A stretch of 64,000 nt of DNA, taken from the NCBI RefSeq assembly GCF_001642575.1, contig NZ_LXNG01000055.1:62001-126000 (forward strand). Reading direction: 5' to 3'. This document shows, one piece after another, positions 58,672-64,000 of the stretch. The position numbers and the translations under genes are program-made. The stretch is from Xanthomonas floridensis (GTDB taxonomy: Bacteria; Pseudomonadota; Gammaproteobacteria; Xanthomonadales; Xanthomonadaceae). Each line of letters opens with the position of its first letter. Positions within the stretch are counted from its first letter, which is position 1. The notes under the pieces were generated by a model that was not told where the DNA came from, searched no databases, and was given only the letters and a program-made list of their open reading frames with translations.

Positions 58672-60048
58672 TTACAGCTTGCTGACCCGAAACCGGCGGC
58701 CCTTGATCTTGCCTGCGTGCAGGTGCGCCAGGGCCTTGGCGACCTGCGCGCGCGCGATGGCGACATAGGAGCGGGTGGGGTAGATCGCGATCTTGCCGAT
58801 CGCCGCGCCAGAGAGTCCGGCTTCGCCGGTCAATGCGCCCAGGATGTCGCCGGCACGCAGTTTGTCGGTCTTGCCGCCGTCGATGCGCAAGGTGGTCATC
58901 GCCGCCTGCGGCAGCTGCGCCGGGCGGGCGGTGGCCAACGGCGCGCGCGACCACTTCAGCGGCTGGCCCTGTTCTGCCTCCAATGCCTGCGCCCGCGCCG
59001 CTTCGCGCGGTGCCACCAGGCTCAGCGCCAGGCCATGCTTGCCGGCGCGCGCGGTGCGGCCGATACGGTGGCGGTAGGTTTCGGTATCGGTGGGCAGCTC
59101 GTAGTTGACCACCGCCGACAGATCTTCCACGTCCAGCCCGCGGGCGGCCACGTCGCTGGCCACCAGCACGTTGCAGCTGCGGTTGACGAACCGCACCAGC
59201 ACTTCATCGCGGTCGCGCTGCTCCATGTCGCCGTGCAGGGCGAGCGCGGAGAAGCCGAACTCCTGCAGCGAGCCGGCCACCTCGTCGACTTCCTTGCGGG
59301 TATTGCAGAACACCACGCTGGATTCGGGATTGAAGCGCAGCAGCAGGCCGGCCACGGCCTTCTGCCGGTAGGTCGGGTCGACCTCGAAGAACTGTTGGTC
59401 GATTTCCGGCGCGTTGTCGGCGCCTTCGACGGTGATTTCGACCGGGTCCTTGAGGATCTCGCGCGCCAGGGTGCGGATGATGTCCGGGAAGGTGGCCGAG
59501 AACAGCAGGCTCTGGCGGTGCTTGTCGCAGCGGCTGGCGATCTCGCGGATGGGTTCTTCGAAGCCCATGTCGAGCATGCGGTCGGCCTCGTCCAGCACCA
59601 GCGTGCGCACGCCGCCCAGATGCAGGGCGCGCTTGCGGGCCAGTTCCTGGATGCGGCCGGGCGTGCCCACCACCACCTGCGGGTCGTGCGCTTCCAGCGA
59701 GGCCAGTTGCGGTCCCAGCGGCATGCCGCCGGTCAGCACTACCAGCTTCATGTTGGGGATGCCGGTGGCCAGCTTGCGCAGTTGCTTGCCGACCTGGTCG
59801 GCCAGTTCGCGCGTGGGGCATAGCACCAGCGCCTGCGCGCGGGTCAGCGCGGGGTCGAGCTTCTGCAGCAGGCCCAGCCCGAACGCGGCGGTCTTGCCGC
59901 TACCGGTCGGCGCCTGGGCGATGACGTCCAGCCCCTGCAGGATTGGCGGCAGACTCTGCGCCTGGATGGGAGTAAGGACGGTGTAGCCAAGGGCGTCGAT
60001 GCCGGGGGCCAGGGCCGGCGACAGCGGCAGCGCGGAGAATTCGTTCAT
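58672..60048 (-). CDS. dbpA: ATP-dependent RNA helicase DbpA
   Basis: DbpA is a DEAD-box helicase that acts on 23S rRNA hairpin 92 in 50S assembly. The 458-residue product has APTGSGKT at 46-53, PTRELADQV, GTPGRIQEL, DEAD in VLDEADRMLDMGF, SAT in LLFSATFPD and HRIGRTARAG, then a C-terminal RNA recognition domain (LRIDGGKTDKLRAGDILGAL...FRVSKL), which marks it as DbpA rather than RhlE or SrmB. ATG 60048. It diverges from uup. Confidence 0.96.
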   Translation of the reverse strand: MNEFSALPLSPALAPGIDALGYTVLTPIQAQSLPPILQGLDVIAQAPTGSGKTAAFGLGLLQKLDPALTRAQALVLCPTRELADQVGKQLRKLATGIPNMKLVVLTGGMPLGPQLASLEAHDPQVVVGTPGRIQELARKRALHLGGVRTLVLDEADRMLDMGFEEPIREIASRCDKHRQSLLFSATFPDIIRTLAREILKDPVEITVEGADNAPEIDQQFFEVDPTYRQKAVAGLLLRFNPESSVVFCNTRKEVDEVAGSLQEFGFSALALHGDMEQRDRDEVLVRFVNRSCNVLVASDVAARGLDVEDLSAVVNYELPTDTETYRHRIGRTARAGKHGLALSLVAPREAARAQALEAEQGQPLKWSRAPLATARPAQLPQAAMTTLRIDGGKTDKLRAGDILGALTGEAGLSGAAIGKIAIYPTRSYVAIARAQVAKALAHLHAGKIKGRRFRVSKL

Positions 60049-60060
60049 GGCGCATTTTAG

Positions 60061-60139
60061 CGGGAATCGGGAGTGGGGAATCGGGAATCGCAACGGCGAG
60101 GGCTTTTTTCCATTCCCGATTCACCATTCCCGATTCCCG
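60061..60139. repeat. Large inverted repeat of GGGAATC motifs between dbpA and uup
   Basis: Two 30-base arms (60061-60090 and 60110-60139) are inverted with 27 of 30 matches around a 19-base spacer containing six T. Each arm is built from GGGAATCGGGA units, the same family as at the edges of the 679-1243 gap. It lies between the divergent dbpA and uup promoters. Confidence 0.8.
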
Positions 60140-60145
60140 TACAAT
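60140..60145 (+). promoter_or_regulatory. Candidate -10 box of uup
   Basis: TACAAT ends 7 bases before the uup ATG at 60152, directly after the repeat arm, so transcription would begin at or next to the start codon. No good -35 is seen. Confidence 0.4.
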
Positions 60146-60151
60146 TGCGCC

Positions 60152-62047
60152 ATGCCTTTAATCACTCTGCAAAGCGTCGACTACAGCGTCGGCGGCCCCC
60201 TGTTGCTGGAAAAAACCGACCTCACGATCGAGCCGGGCGAGCGTATCGCCCTGATCGGTCGCAACGGCGCCGGCAAATCGACCTTGATGAAACTGATCGC
60301 CGGCGAGCTCAGGCCCGACGACGGCGAAGTGCGCGTGCAGCAGGGTGTGCGCATTGCACGGCTGGAGCAGGAGGTGCCGCAGGGCACCGGCGGCAGCGTG
60401 TTCGATGTGGTGGCCGATGGGCTGGGCGAGTTGGGCCACTGGCTGGCCGAGTTCCACCAGCTCAGCCATGCCGAGGTGTTCGACGCCGAGGCGTTCGGCA
60501 AGGTGCAGGCCAAGATCGACGCGGCCGAGGGCTGGGCGCTGGACCAGCGCGTCAGCGAGACGCTGACCAAGCTGGAACTGGATGGCGATGCGCAGTTCGC
60601 GCGGCTGTCCGGCGGCATGAAGCGCCGCGTGCTGCTGGCGCGTTCGCTGGTGTCCTCGCCGGATGTGCTGCTGCTGGACGAGCCGACCAACCATCTGGAC
60701 ATCGAAGCCATCGACTGGCTCGAGACCTTCCTGAAGGGCTGGAACGGCAGCGTGCTGTTCGTCACCCATGACCGGCGCTTTTTGCGTGCGCTGGCAACGC
60801 GCATCGTCGAGATCGATCGTGGTCAGGTCACCAGCTGGCCGGGCGACTGGGCCAATTACGAGCGCCGCCGCGAAGAGCGACTCAATGCGCAGGCGCAGGA
60901 GAATGCGCGCTTCGACAAGTTGCTGGCGCAGGAAGAAGTCTGGATCCGTCAGGGCATCAAGGCGCGGCGTACCCGCGACGAAGGCCGCGTGCGGCGCCTG
61001 GAATCGATGCGCAACGAGCGCGTGCAGCGACGCGAGCTCACCGGCAATGTGCGCATGGAAGTCTCGCAGGGCGAGTCGTCCGGCAAGAAGGTGATCGAGG
61101 CCAAGGAGGTCGGCTTCGCGTTCGGTGCGCGCACGATGGTCAAGGATTTTTCCACCATCATCCAGCGCGGCGACCGCATCGGCCTGATCGGCCCGAACGG
61201 CAGCGGCAAGACCACCTTGCTCAAGTTGCTGCTGGGCGATCTGCAGGCGCAAGAAGGCGAAATCCGCATCGGCACCAATCTGCAAATTGCCTACTTCGAT
61301 CAGTACCGCTCGACCCTGCGCGAAGACTGGAGCGCCATCGAAAACGTGGCCGAGGGCCGTGATTTCCTGGAGATCAACGGCAAGCGCAAACATGTGCATG
61401 CGTATCTGCAGGACTTTTTGTTCACTCCCGAGCGTGCACGCGCGCCGATCACCCGGCTGTCCGGTGGCGAGCGCAATCGCCTGCTGTTGGCAAGGCTGTT
61501 CGCGCAGCCGTCCAACCTGCTGGTGATGGACGAACCGACCAACGATCTGGACGTGGAAACCCTGGAGCTGCTGGAAGAATTGCTCGGCGAATACAGTGGC
61601 ACGCTGCTGCTGGTCAGCCATGACCGCGACTTCCTCGACAACGTGGTGACCTCCACGCTGGTGATGGAAGGCGATGGCCTGATCGGCGATTACGTCGGCG
61701 GCTACAGCGATTCGCTGCGCCAGCGGCGCAGCCCGGCGACCAGCGCGATGGCAGTGGCCAAGGCCTCGGCCACCGCGGCTGCGACCACGCCAGCGGCGCC
61801 TGCTGCGGCAGCTGCAGATGCTGCGCCCAAGCGCAAGCTCAGCTACAAGGATGCGCGCGAGCTGGAGCAGTTGCCGGCGTTGATCGACAGCCTGGAGCAA
61901 CAGGTCGCAGCGCTCACCAATGCGATGAACGACCCGGCCTTCTATCAGCGCGACAGTGCGGCGATGGCCGCGCATACCGCCGCGCTGGGCGATGCACAGG
62001 CGCAGCTGGATGCGGCGTTCGCGCGCTGGAGCGAGCTGGATAGTTGA
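60152..62047 (+). CDS. uup: ABC-F ATPase (Uup type)
   Basis: ABC-F proteins are cytoplasmic twin ATPases acting on the ribosome or, for Uup, in suppressing transposon excision. The 631-residue product has two ABC domains: Walker A GRNGAGKST and GPNGSGKTT, signatures LSGGMKRR and LSGGERNR, and Walker B LLLDEPTNHLD and LVMDEPTNDLD. A linker follows the first domain, and the Ala-rich C-terminus ends in the Uup-type coiled coil (LSYKDARELEQLPALIDSLE). ATG 60152. Confidence 0.94.
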   Translation: MPLITLQSVDYSVGGPLLLEKTDLTIEPGERIALIGRNGAGKSTLMKLIAGELRPDDGEVRVQQGVRIARLEQEVPQGTGGSVFDVVADGLGELGHWLAEFHQLSHAEVFDAEAFGKVQAKIDAAEGWALDQRVSETLTKLELDGDAQFARLSGGMKRRVLLARSLVSSPDVLLLDEPTNHLDIEAIDWLETFLKGWNGSVLFVTHDRRFLRALATRIVEIDRGQVTSWPGDWANYERRREERLNAQAQENARFDKLLAQEEVWIRQGIKARRTRDEGRVRRLESMRNERVQRRELTGNVRMEVSQGESSGKKVIEAKEVGFAFGARTMVKDFSTIIQRGDRIGLIGPNGSGKTTLLKLLLGDLQAQEGEIRIGTNLQIAYFDQYRSTLREDWSAIENVAEGRDFLEINGKRKHVHAYLQDFLFTPERARAPITRLSGGERNRLLLARLFAQPSNLLVMDEPTNDLDVETLELLEELLGEYSGTLLLVSHDRDFLDNVVTSTLVMEGDGLIGDYVGGYSDSLRQRRSPATSAMAVAKASATAAATTPAAPAAAAADAAPKRKLSYKDARELEQLPALIDSLEQQVAALTNAMNDPAFYQRDSAAMAAHTAALGDAQAQLDAAFARWSELDS

Positions 62048-62542
62048 TAGCTCAACTGGCGTGCGCCTGCGTGCCGGTCTCTTTTGGTTTTTAGGCGCGG
62101 CAAGCAAGCATCGCGAGCTGATAGATGACTTGTAGAGCGGCTGATCTGCGGCTTGGTTGCAGGGTCCTTGCCCGCCTACCATCGCAGGGCACGCCGCAAG
62201 TCCGTCCGTGTAGGCTCTTACGCGGCATCCATGCCGCATGAGGTCCCGCGACGTTAGGCGGGCAAGGGCCAGTAGAGATGGTCGGTGTGCATTGTTTTCA
62301 ACAAAGCGGCCAGTAATCTTTCTGGTGCGGTGTCCTCACCGATTGCGGGACCGTGTGGCGGCATGGATGCGGCCACCGAGCCTCCACGGACGGATTCACG
62401 GCGTGTCCCGCGAGCGGTGAGGGCGCCGCGCACTCGACTCACCACGCTTTTGATCGCATCTAAGTGTCGCTCGTCAAAAGGCGCGCGTGGCCAAGACGTT
62501 ACCGCCATCGCTGCAGCGTTGGAGAGGGTTTGTTAGCCGCTC
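62048..62542. repeat. Repeat-derived intergenic region after uup
   Basis: No convincing gene is present. A perfect 13-bp inverted repeat (CCTTGCCCGCCTA at 62166-62178 and TAGGCGGGCAAGG at 62255-62267) encloses a GCGGCAT/ATGCCGC hairpin at 62222-62237. Downstream, both strands have short open frames rich in Arg, Pro and Ala (GCATGGATGCGGCCACCGAG and AAGGCGCGCGTGGCCAAGACG regions) that resemble dispersed repeats I associate with xanthomonads. A self-comparison of the genome would test this. Confidence 0.5.
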
Positions 62543-62968
62543 TCAGTCGCAAGCACTCGCAGGCGCCACAAATGCTGCAAATGGGATGCCGCGCGCGGCC
62601 CAGGCAGAGGACGCTTCATCGAGAATATCCAGCAAGGTGTTGCGATCGTTCGGTGCAGTGCGCGCGAGTGCGTCTGCGCCGTTGATCAACAGCGCATAGC
62701 CCTGTGATGCGGGCAGCCAGGCCAGGTCGCGCAAGGCATCGGAGAGCGCGTCCCAGTTGCGACCGAAGCTGGCCGGGAAGTCCAGTTGGGTGGCCAGGCG
62801 CATCAGCAACATGTGTTTGTCGCTGCAGCTGGCCAGATCCACACGCATGATACGTAGGCCCGCGTCGCGGGCGAGCGCTGCCATGGTGTCCAGGTCGTCG
62901 GTCTCGGCTTGATACACACCCGATTGCTGCGGGTCGGAAAGATCCAGTGCAAAATCGCCCGCGCTCAT
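62543..62968 (-). CDS. Barstar-family ribonuclease inhibitor
   Basis: The 141-residue product has the barstar fold signature: DLDTMAALARDAGLRIMRVDL, SDKHMLLMRLATQLDFPASFGRNWDALSDALRDLAWLP-type core and a C-terminal LLDILDEASSAWAARGIPF. Barstar inhibits barnase by covering its active site. Its ATG overlaps the stop of the upstream ribonuclease gene as ATGA, so the two are translated together and the inhibitor follows the toxin-like enzyme. It is cytoplasmic. Confidence 0.9.
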   Translation of the reverse strand: MSAGDFALDLSDPQQSGVYQAETDDLDTMAALARDAGLRIMRVDLASCSDKHMLLMRLATQLDFPASFGRNWDALSDALRDLAWLPASQGYALLINGADALARTAPNDRNTLLDILDEASSAWAARGIPFAAFVAPASACD

Positions 62969-63405
62969 GGCGCCTGCTCCGGGGTCGGGCCCTGGAAGGA
63001 TTTGAAGGTCTGGTAGTGGTCGTCGCTGTAGTACCAGGTCTGCGGAGGTGTGCCGCCGGTGACGATACGGCGCGCGCCGCGGTCTGCGCTGCCCGGCGTG
63101 TCCACCGTGTATTCGCGGTAATAGCCGCGCGGGCGGTCGGGCAGGCGATGTTCGCGATTGCCGAACACGCTGCCGTCCTGTGGATACGGGTATGGACCGC
63201 CGCGCTGGATCAGCACGATGGTGGCCATGGCTTCGATCGGCAGAAACGCGGGCAGGCGCGGCACCTGCCGTGCGGCCACCGGCGCGGCGATCGGCGCATT
63301 GAGTGAAGGCGCGAACTGCGGCTTGGGCGTCTGTAGCGCACGCATGCCCCACAGCCCGGCCACGAGCAGCACGATGGCGACGATCAGCAAAGCGGGCTTG
63401 CGCAT
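62965..63405 (-). CDS. Barnase-like guanyl-preferring ribonuclease
   Basis: The 146-residue product has an N-terminal hydrophobic anchor or signal (ALLIVAIVLLVAGLWGM), a proline-rich linker (about 26-60) and a barnase domain (about 74-135): DGSVFGNREHRLPDRP, YYREYTVDTPG, RRIVTGG and YYSDDHYQTFKSF. Catalytic residues corresponding to barnase E73, R87 and H102 are E98, R113 and H130, all present. ATG 63405 is used. It is probably secreted or membrane-anchored, with barstar overlapping it. Confidence 0.9.
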   Translation of the reverse strand: MRKPALLIVAIVLLVAGLWGMRALQTPKPQFAPSLNAPIAAPVAARQVPRLPAFLPIEAMATIVLIQRGGPYPYPQDGSVFGNREHRLPDRPRGYYREYTVDTPGSADRGARRIVTGGTPPQTWYYSDDHYQTFKSFQGPTPEQAP

Positions 63406-63625
63406 GAAGACAATCCGGAGGCGACGATATGTGCGGCAGAACAAGTATGCCGGTGCGCGACTGTGTCGACTTTGAATGCATCGCCGCGCTGGTCCGGTTC
63501 ACGCGCAAGTAACCGGGGCATGGTGCAAGGTGTGCAGCCAAGACGGCGCGGCACGCGATGGGATGAAGTTTCCCTGCCTGCACCCTTGGTAAGCGCCGCT
63601 GCCGTCCTTACCATCTACCCCGCAA

Positions 63626-63645
63626 CGCCCGGTCTTCGCCGGGCG
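63626..63645 (+). promoter_or_regulatory. Leader hairpin of sod
   Basis: CGCCCGG and CCGGGCG form a 7-bp stem around TCTTCG in the leader, just before the ribosome binding site AGGAGA. It may influence translation; this is inference. Confidence 0.4.
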
Positions 63646-63664
63646 GCAAGTCCAGGAGACCCTC

Positions 63665-64000
63665 ATGGCTTACACCCTCCCGCAGTTGCCTTACGCTTAC
63701 GACGCGCTGGAACCGAACATCGATGCGCAGACGATGGAAATCCATCACACCAAGCATCACCAGACCTATATCAACAACGTCAACGCGGCGCTGGAAGGGA
63801 CCGAGTACGCGGACCTGCCGATCGACGAACTGGTCTCCAAGCTGAAGAGCCTGCCGGAGAACCTGCAGGGCCCGGTGCGCAACAACGGTGGTGGCCACGC
63901 CAACCATTCGCTGTTCTGGACCGTGCTGGCGCCCAACGGCGGCGGCGAGCCCAAGGGTGAGGTCGCCAAGGCGATCGACAAGGACCTGGGCGGTTTCGAG
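63665..64000 (+). CDS. sodA: Superoxide dismutase, Fe/Mn type (N-terminal part)
   Basis: The first 112 residues are visible; the gene runs off the window. [40 protein letters not shown] and [13 protein letters not shown] are standard Fe/Mn superoxide dismutase blocks, with His ligands in EIHHTKHH and HANHS. The C-terminal Asp and last His ligands and the metal-specific residues lie outside, so Fe versus Mn cannot be decided safely; sodA is the usual name for this sequence type. AGGAGA lies 9 bases upstream of ATG 63665. Confidence 0.93.
   Translation, partial: MAYTLPQLPYAYDALEPNIDAQTMEIHHTKHHQTYINNVNAALEGTEYADLPIDELVSKLKSLPENLQGPVRNNGGGHANHSLFWTVLAPNGGGEPKGEVAKAIDKDLGGFE

Overview
The window looks like a stretch of a Xanthomonas chromosome (Gammaproteobacteria, Xanthomonadaceae). 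The evidence is high GC with strong antisense shadow reading frames, a 689-residue FimX-type type IV pilus regulator whose EAL motif is replaced by QAF, the sspA-sspB pair downstream of petABC, a phaB/phaR pair, and dispersed intergenic repeats of the kind common in this genus (GGGAATC-type motifs, CTCTCC/GGAGAG hairpins). The species cannot be fixed from the sequence alone. I see no prophage, CRISPR array, intact insertion sequence or replication origin; this is mostly core chromosome with small accessory patches.

Layout. 1-678: 3' end of a Sad/YneI-type aldehyde dehydrogenase, followed by a repeat-filled gap. 1244-7636 (minus): phoH, a secreted unknown, ybeY, a small secreted unknown, corC, a DUF4105 membrane protein and corA. 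8291-9745 (minus): miaB, with a 650-bp gap before phoH that holds a cluster of DnaA-box-like sites. 9786-11498: a glutathione S-transferase divergent from a WYL regulator around a perfect 10-bp palindrome. 11548-17768: a lytic transglycosylase, petABC (cytochrome bc1), sspA, sspB and a small unknown. 18004-23665: a DUF3301 protein, a full-length Lhr helicase and an AAG-type DNA glycosylase. 23966-27635: a chemoreceptor and cheW behind a FliA-like promoter, then a GAF plus degenerate GGDEF protein.

27827-29520: a 58-residue gene not previously listed by simple ORF length cut-offs, tRNA-Ala(CGC), an H-NS family protein and a broken LigD phosphoesterase remnant. 29676-34452: rnd, a lipoprotein with a formylglycine-generating-enzyme fold that lacks the catalytic cysteines, and a VirJ/AcvB protein. 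34846-45092: xseA, queG, nnr, tsaE, amiC, mutL, a DUF1684 lipoprotein and a TraB/GumN protein. 45136-48573: phaR, phaB, gluQ, htpX. 48796-53358 (minus): fimX, a BaiN-like flavoprotein, yaeQ, yaiI. 53627-58540: a cold shock gene, a second GST, a lipoprotein esterase with a decayed duplication of its 3' end, selO and apt. 58672-62047: dbpA divergent from uup. 62543-63405 (minus): an overlapping barnase-like ribonuclease and barstar-like inhibitor. The window ends inside a superoxide dismutase gene.

Functional links: petABC forms one respiratory complex; phoH-ybeY-corC is a conserved RNA-maturation and ion-transport neighbourhood; nnr-tsaE-amiC-mutL is a conserved housekeeping block; the MCP and CheW feed chemotaxis; FimX and the degenerate GGDEF protein are likely c-di-GMP effectors rather than enzymes. 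The least explained elements are the DnaA-box cluster, the back-to-back overlapping -10 elements of queG/nnr, the barnase/barstar pair, the LigD remnant and the FGE-fold pseudoenzyme.
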